Assembly: GCA_003212535.1 (NCBI GenBank)
Contig: QCPO01000002.1
Location: 1-33,214 of the forward strand
Length of the DNA: 33,214 nucleotides
DNA from: Prochlorococcus sp. AG-436-O11
GTDB taxonomy: Bacteria; Cyanobacteriota; Cyanobacteriia; PCC-6307; Cyanobiaceae
Reading direction: 5' to 3'
This document shows positions 24,639 to 32,803 of this stretch, in pieces (position 1 is the first letter of the stretch; every line of letters begins with the position of its first letter). A program made the position numbers and the translations under genes. The notes below the pieces were generated by a model. That model did not search any database, was not told the DNA's origin, and was given only the letters and a program-made list of their open reading frames with translations.

Positions 24639-25313
24639 TTGGACTCAAACAATAGTAAAAACAATAATGAAAAAACACCTTATGAAGTTTTGGGTGTTAA
24701 TCAAGGTGCTTCTTTTGAAGATATTCAAAAAGCTAGAGATATAAAAGTTAAAGAGGCGGGAGAAGATTTAATGCTTAAGGCAAAAATAGAATCATCATTT
24801 GATCAGTTGCTTATGGGAAGTTTAAAAGCTAGGCAATCAGGTAATGTTAGTTCTGCGGCTGAAAGTGCTTCTCAGAAAGAGAAACAAGTTAATCAACTTT
24901 CAAATAACAACTTCCCATTACTATCTAAGATAAGAAATTTAAATATTAATGCTAATAACTCAAATCAAAATAGTCTTCCCAAAATAACAGCCCCATCCTT
25001 TGATAACTTTTTAATCAAATTATCTGTTGGAATATTATTTTTAATCTTGCTTTTAATTAGTCCTGACTCTAATAACAGACTTTTACTTTCAATCTCAACA
25101 ATAATTCTTACTTATTTTCAAATCAAATCGGGGAAAAGGTTCATTAGCTCCTTAGGTTGGAGTGTGACCTTGCTTTCAGTAGGATTAATATTTGGAGGCT
25201 TATTTGAAACTAATTCTTTTATTCGAGAAGTATCTAATAATTCTTTATCAATAGAAAAAATTCAGAGTATTCCTGCAATTATAATCTTGTGGATAGGCGT
25301 AATTTTTTTATGA
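24639..25313 (+). CDS. CPP1-like (DUF3353) J-domain-like membrane protein
   Basis: Cyanobacterial/plastid family related to CPP1, the plant chaperone-like protein of protochlorophyllide oxidoreductase. The N-terminal 60 residues form a degenerate J-like domain: TPYEVLGVNQGASFEDIQKA, without the HPD motif of real DnaJ. A Ser/Asn-rich linker (about 65-120) follows, then four hydrophobic helices (about 125-224, with IKLSVGILFLILLLIS). No ATG precedes the J-like part in this frame; a TTG at 24639, three codons after a stop, is the only reasonable start, giving 224 residues. Its stop (25311-25313) directly abuts the convergent hslO stop. A role in chlorophyll enzyme stability is inferred from plants. 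Confidence 0.82.
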   Translation: MDSNNSKNNNEKTPYEVLGVNQGASFEDIQKARDIKVKEAGEDLMLKAKIESSFDQLLMGSLKARQSGNVSSAAESASQKEKQVNQLSNNNFPLLSKIRNLNINANNSNQNSLPKITAPSFDNFLIKLSVGILFLILLLISPDSNNRLLLSISTIILTYFQIKSGKRFISSLGWSVTLLSVGLIFGGLFETNSFIREVSNNSLSIEKIQSIPAIIILWIGVIFL

Positions 25314-26216
25314 TTAATTTTCAATCATAGCTTTAATTTCCGCGAAACTAATCATATATTTATTCTTACAAAATTCACAAACCAACTCAGCTTTACCTTC
25401 TTGTTTGAGAATATCTTCTAATTCACTCTTGTCTAGCATTCTTATAGCATTTAAGCTTCTTTCTTTAGAACACTTACATTCAAAACTAACTTCTTGAGTT
25501 CGAGCTTTCTCTGAGATTAAATTATCATCAATATCTGGAAATATATTTTTTATCAATGCCAGAAGATTATCTTTTGATTGAAATAGGTCTTCACTAAAAG
25601 AATTGATTTCTTTACATCTTTCTTCTAGTAGTGAAACTAATAAAGGATCGGTATCTTTTTTTGGTAAAACTTGAGCTAATAATCCTCCGCTACAAATAAC
25701 ATTTTTATTTTTAATTTTTTCTCCAATAAAAACAGCAGAAGGCGTTTGTTCTGAATGATATAAATATGAGGCTAGATCTTCGGCAATATTTCCATTTACT
25801 AATTCAACAGTGCTCGTGAAAGGTTCTCCAAACCCATTATCTCTAATGATGTTTAAATATCCTGTTCCTAATGCTTTTTTGAAATTAAATGAAAATCTAT
25901 TCGAGTTTGTTTTGATTAAATCCAACTCTAAATCTGGATTACCTACATAACCTCTAACCTTTCCGTCTCTACCAGCATCTACTATTAATCCTTTTATAGG
26001 ACCGTCAGACCTAACTCTTAAAGTAACTCTTCCGTGCATTATTTTCATCGAACTTGCTAAAAGAAGTGAAGCACTAAATGCTCTTCCTAAGATGGAAGTC
26101 GTCAAATAAGATAATCTATGCCTCTTTTTCGCTTCCAATGAAGACTCTGTTGTTAATACTGCAACTAATCTTATCCCGCCATTTGCAGCAGTTGCGCGAA
26201 CTATTCTATCATTCAT
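25314..26216 (-). CDS. hslO: Redox-regulated chaperone Hsp33
   Basis: Cytosolic holdase chaperone activated by oxidation through a C-terminal zinc switch. ATG at 26216 ([14 protein letters not shown]) is the family-typical start and gives 300 residues. The frame is open 28 codons further, but those codons belong to the overlapping ABC gene. Core blocks are [41 protein letters not shown] (usually GxLxVxxD...xxPYxGxVxL) and [13 protein letters not shown]. The four zinc cysteines are intact: CKC at 247-249 and CEFC at 280-283, so the redox switch should work. It overlaps the upstream ABC ATPase by 8 bp, suggesting translational coupling. Its stop is adjacent to that of the CPP1-like gene. Confidence 0.95.
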   Translation of the reverse strand: MNDRIVRATAANGGIRLVAVLTTESSLEAKKRHRLSYLTTSILGRAFSASLLLASSMKIMHGRVTLRVRSDGPIKGLIVDAGRDGKVRGYVGNPDLELDLIKTNSNRFSFNFKKALGTGYLNIIRDNGFGEPFTSTVELVNGNIAEDLASYLYHSEQTPSAVFIGEKIKNKNVICSGGLLAQVLPKKDTDPLLVSLLEERCKEINSFSEDLFQSKDNLLALIKNIFPDIDDNLISEKARTQEVSFECKCSKERSLNAIRMLDKSELEDILKQEGKAELVCEFCKNKYMISFAEIKAMIEN

Positions 26217-26853
26217 GATTTTCTTTCTTAAATTTGTTGATATTTCCTTTTTCAAGAAAAAACATCTTGCAGGGGATTCCCTCAAATAATGCTGGTTCAT
26301 GTGTAACGATAATAATTGTATTTTTATCTTTAAGATTAAGAATTAAATTTTTAATATCATTCTTCATTGACCAATCTAGTCCAGCAGTGGGCTCATCAAG
26401 TAAAAGAATAGATGGATTTCTTAGTAGCTGAACAGCTACAGCTAATCTTCTTTGTTGTCCTCCACTAAGGTGTTCTGGCGGCATGCTCAGATTAATATTG
26501 GCCAAGCCAACTTTTTTTAAAACAATTTCTATATTTTTTTCTCTTAAAGATTTATGGCCTATTTTTAATTCTTTCCCAACGGTTGTACCGATGAAGTATC
26601 TTTCAGGAAATTGAAATACTACTCCACAAAACCATCTTCTTTGTCTGCAAGATAAAAGTTTATTCTTCCAGTAAATTTTACCTTTTTGAGGATTGATTAG
26701 TCCACTTATTATTTCAAGTAGAGTTGTTTTACCTGAACCACTATCACCACAAATTAAAATAATTTCATTTTCATGAACTTTAAAATTAAGATTTTTTATT
26801 ATTTTTTTATCCCCAGTTTGAGGCTGGTAAGTTATCTCTTTTAAGTCAAGCAT
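26209..26853 (-). CDS. ECF-type/CbiO-like ABC transporter ATPase, stand-alone
   Basis: Cytoplasmic ATPase subunit, 214 residues. Walker [10 protein letters not shown] is at 36-44, the Q-loop region is [19 protein letters not shown], the signature is [11 protein letters not shown], Walker B is [14 protein letters not shown], and the switch His is in IIIVTHEP. The QFPE after the Q-loop is typical of EcfA/CbiO ATPases, which energise vitamin or metal uptake with EcfT and an S-component; none is encoded here, so the partner and substrate are unknown. An alternative is a plastid-type ABCI-like ATPase. The start is ATG 26853. The stop lies inside the beginning of hslO (8 bp overlap). Confidence 0.85.
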   Translation of the reverse strand: MLDLKEITYQPQTGDKKIIKNLNFKVHENEIILICGDSGSGKTTLLEIISGLINPQKGKIYWKNKLLSCRQRRWFCGVVFQFPERYFIGTTVGKELKIGHKSLREKNIEIVLKKVGLANINLSMPPEHLSGGQQRRLAVAVQLLRNPSILLLDEPTAGLDWSMKNDIKNLILNLKDKNTIIIVTHEPALFEGIPCKMFFLEKGNINKFKKENHE

Positions 26854-26937
26854 TATTAATTTAGTGGTAGGTAAAAATTTTAATCTTTTAATAACTAACT
26901 TATAATAATTATAAAACTAAAAAAGCTAACAGCAAAA

Positions 26938-27381
26938 ATGAATATTTTATTTAGGGAAGTGGATCCTTTTAATTGTTGGATTTGGATAAAATTTTCTGAA
27001 ACTCCTACTCAAGCGGAAAAAAATTATTTAGATGGTGTTTTTGATAGTTGGTACGTTTTAGGCAGGTTAGGTGGTTTTAATTCTGAGAACTTACAAACTC
27101 ATGAAGAGGGATCAGATTTAAGTTGGATGTTATATGACAATGAGCAAAAAGAATCATCTATTCCTTCATTAATGCATAATTTAGGTGTTATTGAGTATCA
27201 AAATTTATGGTCCAGATGTTGGGTCGATTTTGGAACTTCTGATTCTATTGCAATTGATATCTTAATAAATTCCCTAAATGAGATATCTAATAATTATGTA
27301 AAACTTGAGCAATTAATAATTGGAGGTGAAAATAGTGATTGGGAAATTGAGGAACACGAAGATTTGGTTTTTAAGAATTGA
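26938..27381 (+). CDS. DUF3531-family protein
   Basis: Conserved cyanobacterial and chloroplast family of unknown function. The 147 residues show the family opening FREVDPFNCWIWIKFSETPT, then KNYLDGVFDSWYVLGRLGGF, SWMLYDNEQ, and a middle LWSRCWVDFGTSDSIAIDIL. It is Trp-rich, acidic at the end, with no membrane segments; probably a soluble stromal/cytosolic protein. ATG 26938 is preceded by AGCAAAA only. It begins a tight plus-strand run with rsmE (9 bp gap) and a DUF92 gene. Confidence 0.85.
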   Translation: MNILFREVDPFNCWIWIKFSETPTQAEKNYLDGVFDSWYVLGRLGGFNSENLQTHEEGSDLSWMLYDNEQKESSIPSLMHNLGVIEYQNLWSRCWVDFGTSDSIAIDILINSLNEISNNYVKLEQLIIGGENSDWEIEEHEDLVFKN

Positions 27382-27390
27382 TAGTTTTAT

Positions 27391-28164
27391 ATGGAAGACT
27401 TAATAAGATTACTTATTCCCAATAAAAGAATAGTAAATAATAAGAACAATAATTTAGAACTTACTAATGAGGAGGCACACTATATCAATAAAGTTATGAG
27501 AATAAAAACTGGAAAAGAAATTTTTATAACTAATGGTGAGGGTTCATTATGGAAAGCTAAAAAAATTACTAATGATTTTATAGAGATAAGTGAATTAGAT
27601 AAACCTTACTTATCAAAGAAACAATATACTTTCTTATTAGGAATCGCTGTTGTTATTCCAAAAAATGGATTTGAGGATATTTTAAAAATGTGTACAGAAA
27701 TAGGAATTGATTTTATACAACCATTATTTTCAGAAAGACAGGTCAATAAGAATTTAAATTTTTCCAGAAAACTTTTAAGATGGAATACAATTATCAAGGA
27801 ATCAGTTGAACAAAGTGAGAGATTATGGAAACCATCTATTTTAAATGGATTAGATATTATTAATTGGATAAAAAATAGAGATAATCAAGATAATATTTCA
27901 ATTTCTGTTACTCGAGATGATAGTTTTGATGATCTCAATAATTGGTTAAAAAAACAACAAGTACTTTCGGTCAAAAAAAATGGGGTATTATGGAATGTAA
28001 TTGGTCCTGAGGGTGGTTGGTCCTCAAGAGAAATTGAATTTTTTATTAAAAATAAAATCCCATTGGTAAAGCTTTCAGATACTATTCTAAGAACTTCAAC
28101 AGCTACTGTTAATGCTTCTTCAATTCTTAACCAATGGAGAAACGATTTAAAATTGGAGCATTAA
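27391..28164 (+). CDS. rsmE: 16S rRNA (uracil-1498-N3)-methyltransferase
   Basis: SPOUT-class enzyme that methylates U1498 of 16S rRNA with SAM. 257 residues. The N-terminal PUA-like domain includes NEEAHYINKVMRIKTGKEI (HxxxVLRxxxGd type). The SPOUT domain has VIPKNGFEDILKMCTEIGID (family K-x-x-x-x-x-x-x-x-x-TELGV), QPLFSERQVNK, the SAM-binding IGPEGGWSSREIEFF and LRTSTATVNASSIL (LRxETA position, here with Ser-Thr). The trefoil knot residues are therefore preserved. It sits between DUF3531 and DUF92 genes, with 9- and 7-bp gaps, so all three are probably one transcript. Confidence 0.92.
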   Translation: MEDLIRLLIPNKRIVNNKNNNLELTNEEAHYINKVMRIKTGKEIFITNGEGSLWKAKKITNDFIEISELDKPYLSKKQYTFLLGIAVVIPKNGFEDILKMCTEIGIDFIQPLFSERQVNKNLNFSRKLLRWNTIIKESVEQSERLWKPSILNGLDIINWIKNRDNQDNISISVTRDDSFDDLNNWLKKQQVLSVKKNGVLWNVIGPEGGWSSREIEFFIKNKIPLVKLSDTILRTSTATVNASSILNQWRNDLKLEH

Positions 28165-28171
28165 TAAAAAT

Positions 28172-28909
28172 ATGAGCTTAATTACAAATCAATTTTTTAT
28201 AGGTTTTTGCATAAATTTTATTTTAATTTCTATATTCTGTAGGATTCCTTTGATGACAAAAGGTGGTTGGATAAGTGCAGGGATTTTAGGAACTGTTTTG
28301 TGGGGATGCTTATCTTGGCAGGGTTGGATGTCCGTAGTTATTTATTTATTTCTTGGTTCACTGGTAACGAAAATAGGTTATAAGTTTAAGAAAGAAAAAG
28401 GTATCGAAGAGAAAAGAGGTGGTAAAAGAGGACCTGAAAATGTATGGGGATCTGCAGCTACAGGTTTATTTTTTGCAATGTTGACAAAATTGAATGTGGC
28501 GAATTTAGTTCTTTTGAAAATTGGTTTTGCTGCAAGTTTTTCTGCAAAGTTGGCAGATACTTTTGGGAGTGAAATAGGAAAAAGATTTGGTGGTGAAACA
28601 TATCTAATTACTTCATTTAAAAAGGTTGAAAGAGGAACTGAAGGAGGGGTTAGTTTAGAAGGCACATTAGCTAGTTTTTTAGGTGCAATATTTATGTCTT
28701 TTGTTATGCTTTCCCTCTCAATTATTTCTAATAAATATCAATTTATAATAGTTTCAATTGCTGGATTCTTAGCAACAATTTCTGAAAGTATTATTGGTGC
28801 TAAATTTCAAAATAAATATAAATTGAGTAATGAAATGGTAAATGCTATTCAGACAAGTATTGCTTCTGTTTTTGCGATCTTTTTCTTTATCTTATACTCA
28901 TATTTTTAA
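28172..28909 (+). CDS. DUF92 membrane protein, VTE6-like phytyl-phosphate kinase candidate
   Basis: Integral membrane protein of the DUF92/TIGR00297 family. The plant member VTE6 phosphorylates phytyl phosphate to phytyl diphosphate for recycling phytol from chlorophyll into tocopherol and phylloquinone. The 245 residues contain about six to seven helices. Conserved blocks are LMTKGGWISAGILGTVLWG, KRGGKRGPENVWGSAATGLF, FAASFSAKLADTFGSEIGKR and TSFKKVERGTEGGVSLEGTL, the last being the family's catalytic-looking G-T-E-G-G-x-S-x-x-G. By homology a phytol-salvage kinase at the thylakoid or inner membrane; activity inferred. It is the third gene of the DUF3531-rsmE-DUF92 run and convergent with the SGNH hydrolase. 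Confidence 0.85.
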   Translation: MSLITNQFFIGFCINFILISIFCRIPLMTKGGWISAGILGTVLWGCLSWQGWMSVVIYLFLGSLVTKIGYKFKKEKGIEEKRGGKRGPENVWGSAATGLFFAMLTKLNVANLVLLKIGFAASFSAKLADTFGSEIGKRFGGETYLITSFKKVERGTEGGVSLEGTLASFLGAIFMSFVMLSLSIISNKYQFIIVSIAGFLATISESIIGAKFQNKYKLSNEMVNAIQTSIASVFAIFFFILYSYF

Positions 28910-28930
28910 ATTAAAATTGTTAGGAAAGAC

Positions 28931-29575
28931 TTAGGATTCCTTCCATTTTGTAAGAATATCCCAGCTCTTCAGTCTTTGGAAAATCCAGAAATGACCTTCG
29001 GAATTCAGATGAATCCCATCATTTGTAATCCAATTCTTACTCCTTTGATCAGAGTACATTTCTCTAAAAGTTGGTAGAAATGGAATGTTCTGATTGAGAC
29101 ATACTGCCTCCATTCTCCTTTCATAAGAATTACAAAAATCATTTGAGTACCATAGACATCCTGCAAATGGCATCTTGTTCTCATCAACGGGTGTTAGACC
29201 AATAACAAAGACCTTTGTTTGAGACTTTATTTCATTAATTAATCTCTCTAATCCATATTCAAATCCATCGATATCTAATTGATGCCTCCCGTTTTTTTGA
29301 CCAATTGATGCAGTGTCGTTAAGACCCACACTTATCAGGATTGCTTTAGGTTTATTTCTTCTTGTTTCTCCTCTAGAAGACCACTCTCTTTCCCATCTAG
29401 AAGAAACTTTTTCTATCCCATCTCCTCTTACACCAAGTTGATAAATAATTGGTCCATTTTGGTTCTTGGACCAATCTTTTCTTAGCCTCTCACACCATCC
29501 GCCACCTTCATTATCTCCCCATCCATAAACTGAGCTATCTCCAATTACAACTAGCTGTTTTGGTAAACTAATCAC
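28931..29575 (-). CDS. SGNH/GDSL-like hydrolase
   Basis: Serine esterase/lipase-fold enzyme, 214 residues, no signal peptide visible, so likely cytosolic. Block I is VVIGDSSVYGWGDNEGGGW (GDS with catalytic Ser at about 14), block III is LISVGLNDTASI (GxND oxyanion Asn), and block V is WITNDGIHLNSEGH with the catalytic Asp-His pair (DxxH). The substrate is unknown; the motif order is exactly that of the SGNH family. The start ATG is 29575, 48 bp downstream of the phnE stop on the same strand, so it may be the last gene of the phn transcript. Confidence 0.9.
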   Translation of the reverse strand: MISLPKQLVVIGDSSVYGWGDNEGGGWCERLRKDWSKNQNGPIIYQLGVRGDGIEKVSSRWEREWSSRGETRRNKPKAILISVGLNDTASIGQKNGRHQLDIDGFEYGLERLINEIKSQTKVFVIGLTPVDENKMPFAGCLWYSNDFCNSYERRMEAVCLNQNIPFLPTFREMYSDQRSKNWITNDGIHLNSEGHFWIFQRLKSWDILTKWKES

Positions 29576-29623
29576 TATAACCGAAAAAACTAATTACTTG
29601 ATTCAACAAAATATTCTTACAAA

Positions 29624-31126
29624 TCAAGTTAAACTAGTTTTGATTTTACCATTTATTAATTCGCCAACTATTGCGATTATGCTATAAGCTATCAAAACTG
29701 TGATAACTTCTTGCCAGGCGAATGAACTTAGTGATTCTTGAAGTTGCGAACCTAGTCCAACACTTCCAATAACACCAACGATTGCTGTTTCTCTAATAAT
29801 TATGTCAGATCTATAAGCGCAATATGCTAAGTAACTTTTTGCTTGTTGAGAAAATAAACCTAAAAGCCAACTAGTATTTTTTGAGGCTCCTAAAGATTTC
29901 ATTGCGATATAATTTCTTTTATCTTGACTATCTAGATTTGTAAAAAGTAATTTACTTGTAATGCCAGCGTTATGCAGACCTAATGTTAAAGCTGCCAAAG
30001 ATAAAGAAGGATTATTAAAAGTTAATAGAGTTAGAATTAGTACAGGTGGGGGTATTAAACGTAATAAAAAGGCTAAAAATCTGATAGGAATCCTGGAAGT
30101 ATTGTTATTAAAAATTCCTATAACAAAAGGAGGTAAACTAATTGCGATTGCTGTCGATAAAAGACTTAAAATTATTGTATCTATTATAAGTTTTAAGAAA
30201 TCTAAAAATACTAAATCTGAGCTTGATTTAAATAGTGAATTTATAGAATAAAAATCTACAGAACTACTATTAAAAATAAAATAAAGAAAATATGAGAAAG
30301 TAAATAAAATTGTTGTAAAGAAAACTGCAGTTAATAAAATGGATAGATTTTTATTTAGGTTGTTAAATTTAATCTTTTTAATTATTTCTCTAGAAAGAAT
30401 TATCAAAATCGCTAATGACCATAAATAGGTCCATAACTCTCTGAAATTCAAAGTTTGAAAAGATAACAATATACTAGTGCCTAATCCCCCAATACCAAAA
30501 AGTCCAAGCATCACAGTACTTCTTATTGCACATTCTAATCGGTATAAACCAAAATTCTTAAAGGTATTTACTATTCGGTTCCATATTAAGGTTAAAAAAG
30601 AAGAAAATTTAGGACCATGGATTTGGTTTATGGCATCAAAACTTTTGTCTTCAATAGTTTCTAATTGTTCTGCAAAAACTTTTGAATTTACAGCAATATA
30701 AGGAATACATATGGCAATTATTCCTATTGAAAAATTTATGCCATATATTTGCATTAATACTAATCCCCAAATTATTTCATGAATTGATCGAATTATGGTT
30801 AAAAAAAACTTTATTATGTTATAAAAAAATACTGGAATATTAAATATCTTATAAAAAATATTTGAGGATAATATTCCAAAAATAACTCCAAAAATAATAC
30901 TTATTAACCAACTAAATAAAGCAATTACTAAAGTTTGATTTAATCTCTTAAAAACTGTAATAATGATTTCATTATTTATTTCAGGATTAAAAGCAGAAAT
31001 AATGAATTCTTGAAATAATTCAAACCCTCCAAAATGAAAGTTAATTAATATTTGATAGGCTAAAGGTATGCAAACTATTATTGGTAGAAAAGATATGGAA
31101 GTGTGATTTAATTTAAGTTTTCTCAA
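29624..31126 (-). CDS. phnE: Phosphonate/phosphite-type ABC permease, two domains fused
   Basis: Inner-membrane permease of the Phn importer. The 500 residues contain two permease repeats rather than the usual single domain of about 260-290. Repeat 1 (about 50-260) has RSIHEIIWGLVLMQIYG and an EAA-like loop with SFDAINQIHGPK, then RSTVMLGLFGIGGLGTSIL. Repeat 2 (about 300-495) has LLRLIPPPVLILTLLTF, the EAA loop YIAMKSLGASKNTSW, and IRETAIVGVIGSVGLGSQL. The matching R(S/E)xxxxGxxGxxGLG ends show internal duplication. The phnC stop is only 4 bp upstream of this ATG. One polypeptide could form the whole membrane pore. Confidence in family is high; substrate is set by PhnD. Confidence 0.9.
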   Translation of the reverse strand: MRKLKLNHTSISFLPIIVCIPLAYQILINFHFGGFELFQEFIISAFNPEINNEIIITVFKRLNQTLVIALFSWLISIIFGVIFGILSSNIFYKIFNIPVFFYNIIKFFLTIIRSIHEIIWGLVLMQIYGINFSIGIIAICIPYIAVNSKVFAEQLETIEDKSFDAINQIHGPKFSSFLTLIWNRIVNTFKNFGLYRLECAIRSTVMLGLFGIGGLGTSILLSFQTLNFRELWTYLWSLAILIILSREIIKKIKFNNLNKNLSILLTAVFFTTILFTFSYFLYFIFNSSSVDFYSINSLFKSSSDLVFLDFLKLIIDTIILSLLSTAIAISLPPFVIGIFNNNTSRIPIRFLAFLLRLIPPPVLILTLLTFNNPSLSLAALTLGLHNAGITSKLLFTNLDSQDKRNYIAMKSLGASKNTSWLLGLFSQQAKSYLAYCAYRSDIIIRETAIVGVIGSVGLGSQLQESLSSFAWQEVITVLIAYSIIAIVGELINGKIKTSLT

Positions 31127-31130
31127 TTAA

Positions 31131-31868
31131 TTAGTATATTTCATCTAAATGAGATTTCTTTAATTTAATTCTTTCTAAATTAAAAAATATTTCACCATCC
31201 TTAATTCCTAAAACTCTATTAAATCCATCTAGTAAATCTAATCTATGTAATGAAACTAATCCTGTACTAGGGGTTTGTATATTGTTTTTATTTTCATGAG
31301 TTAGGAGTAATTTTTTAATTAATGTTATTAATTTAGGATCTAAATTATTGAAAGGTTCATCAGCAAGTAAGATTTCTGATTCTTGAATTAAGGATCTAGC
31401 AATAGCTACTCTTTGTTTTTCTCCTCCAGATAATTTGTTAATTTCTTTAGAGTAAATAGATTGAGGTATTTTACATGATTGCATATATTTATGGGCTCTT
31501 TTAAAAGAAGCTATATTTAGTAAATTTTTAAAAGCGAAATAAAAACTTCTTTTCCCTAGAAGCCCACAATTTACATTTTGTTCTGCTGAGAGACCTTCTA
31601 TTAATCTTAAATCTTGCCAAATAGTAGTTATCTTTTGCTTCTGATTAACATCTAATTCTTTATATCTTTTATTAAAATATTTAACTTCACCTTTAGTTGG
31701 TTTTATTGTGCCATTAAGAATTGATATTAGTGTGGTTTTCCCTGAACCACTTTTACCTAGAAGAGCAATCTTATCACCTGAGTTAATTTTAAAATTAATT
31801 TTATTTAGTATGAGATTTTTTTCTTTTACATAAGATATATCTTTTAATTCAAGGAGAATATTTTTCAT
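31131..31868 (-). CDS. phnC: Phosphonate/phosphite-type ABC transporter ATPase
   Basis: ATP-hydrolysing subunit, 245 residues. Walker A GKSGSGKTT is at 38-46, the Q-loop region is TTIWQDLRLIEGLSAEQNV (PhnC-type Q then L-I), the ABC signature is LSGGEKQRVAIARSL, Walker B is EILLADEPFNNLDP, and the switch His is in VSLHRLDLLDGF. PhnC family members share GxLGxxSxxxA, seen here as GLLGKRSFYFAF. Start ATG 31868 overlaps the phnD stop by 4 bp (ATGA), showing coupling. It is 4 bp before phnE. Confidence 0.92.
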   Translation of the reverse strand: MKNILLELKDISYVKEKNLILNKINFKINSGDKIALLGKSGSGKTTLISILNGTIKPTKGEVKYFNKRYKELDVNQKQKITTIWQDLRLIEGLSAEQNVNCGLLGKRSFYFAFKNLLNIASFKRAHKYMQSCKIPQSIYSKEINKLSGGEKQRVAIARSLIQESEILLADEPFNNLDPKLITLIKKLLLTHENKNNIQTPSTGLVSLHRLDLLDGFNRVLGIKDGEIFFNLERIKLKKSHLDEIY

Positions 31869-32761
31869 CTAATTTTATTTAACTTTCTCCCAATATCTTC
31901 TATCTTTTTATACTGCTTTGCCTTTGCCCTTATGAACTTTTCAGCATTGAACATATCTAATATCTTCTTATGAGAGGGGTTTTTAGAGTCTAAATTGAGA
32001 ATTGCAGATTTAAGTTCTTTTGTGAATCCATTCCTAAACCTTTTGTCAAGATCCCCTTGAGCTAACCAATGGTAGTCAAAATAATCGGGAGTGATCCAAA
32101 AAAGGCTAACATTTTTTGTCCTTTTAGGTTGATTTTTTAGATTATTTTCCCATACTTGTTTATTTAAAGCACCAGCATCATAAGCTCCACTATTAACCAA
32201 AGCTATTGTCGCATCATGGCTTCCGCTAAAACCGGCCTTCTTACCTTTAAAGTCTGTAATTTCTATGCGTGCTTTATTAAGGAAATATTCTGGCATTAAT
32301 CTTCCAGAAGTTGAGTTCTCTGATCCAAAAGTAAATCTTAAATTTTTGAGTTTCTTGAGGTCCTTAATATTTGAAATTGGGGAAATTTTTAACTTTCTAT
32401 TTACTATAAAAACACTTTTAAATTCCTTATCAATATCTCTTTGAGCAATAACTAAAGAATTAGGCGTTTGTAATCTTGCTTGTACTCCTGACAAACCACC
32501 AAACCAAACTAAATCTAGATCTTTTGTTCTGAATCCAGTTACTGCAGCAACATAATTAATAACAGGAACATACTTTACCTCTACGTCTAATTGTTTGGAT
32601 AATTCTTTTGAGAATAAATTAAATCGTTTGTCTAGAATATTTTGGTTTTGGTCGGGTATAGCTCCTACTTTTAAAACCTTTATATTTGCAAATAGTGGAG
32701 TCGAAAAAATGGAAAAAAATAAAGTGGAAGTAAATAAGCATTTTTTAATGTTTATAAGCAT
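31865..32761 (-). CDS. phnD: Periplasmic phosphonate/phosphite/phosphate-binding protein
   Basis: Substrate-binding protein of the importer, 298 residues. It has a Sec-type signal peptide: basic MLINIKKC, hydrophobic core, and a probable cut after LFA (residue 25). The mature part begins IKVLKVGAIPDQNQ, typical for PhnD/PtxB. Ligand-binding features are VNYVAAVTGFRTKDLDLVWFG (the loop before the hinge), FGSENSTSGRLMPEYF (Ser-Thr-Ser-Gly oxyanion loop binding P-oxyanions) and SGSHDATIALVNSGAYDAG (His/Asp at the site). Marine picocyanobacterial PhnD1 proteins bind several P compounds and may mainly import phosphate, so 'phosphonate' should be read loosely. The start is ATG 32761, 42 bp downstream of the aminotransferase. 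No catabolic phn genes lie here. Confidence 0.9.
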   Translation of the reverse strand: MLINIKKCLFTSTLFFSIFSTPLFANIKVLKVGAIPDQNQNILDKRFNLFSKELSKQLDVEVKYVPVINYVAAVTGFRTKDLDLVWFGGLSGVQARLQTPNSLVIAQRDIDKEFKSVFIVNRKLKISPISNIKDLKKLKNLRFTFGSENSTSGRLMPEYFLNKARIEITDFKGKKAGFSGSHDATIALVNSGAYDAGALNKQVWENNLKNQPKRTKNVSLFWITPDYFDYHWLAQGDLDKRFRNGFTKELKSAILNLDSKNPSHKKILDMFNAEKFIRAKAKQYKKIEDIGRKLNKIR

Positions 32762-32803
32762 TCTTTTTTAAAAATTAATTTTGATAGTTTAAAGAAATAA
32801 TTT

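Noticed and set aside
26217..26300. Extending hslO upstream by 28 codons
   Set aside because: Those codons overlap the well-supported end of the ABC ATPase; the conserved N-terminus MNDRIVRA starts at 26216.
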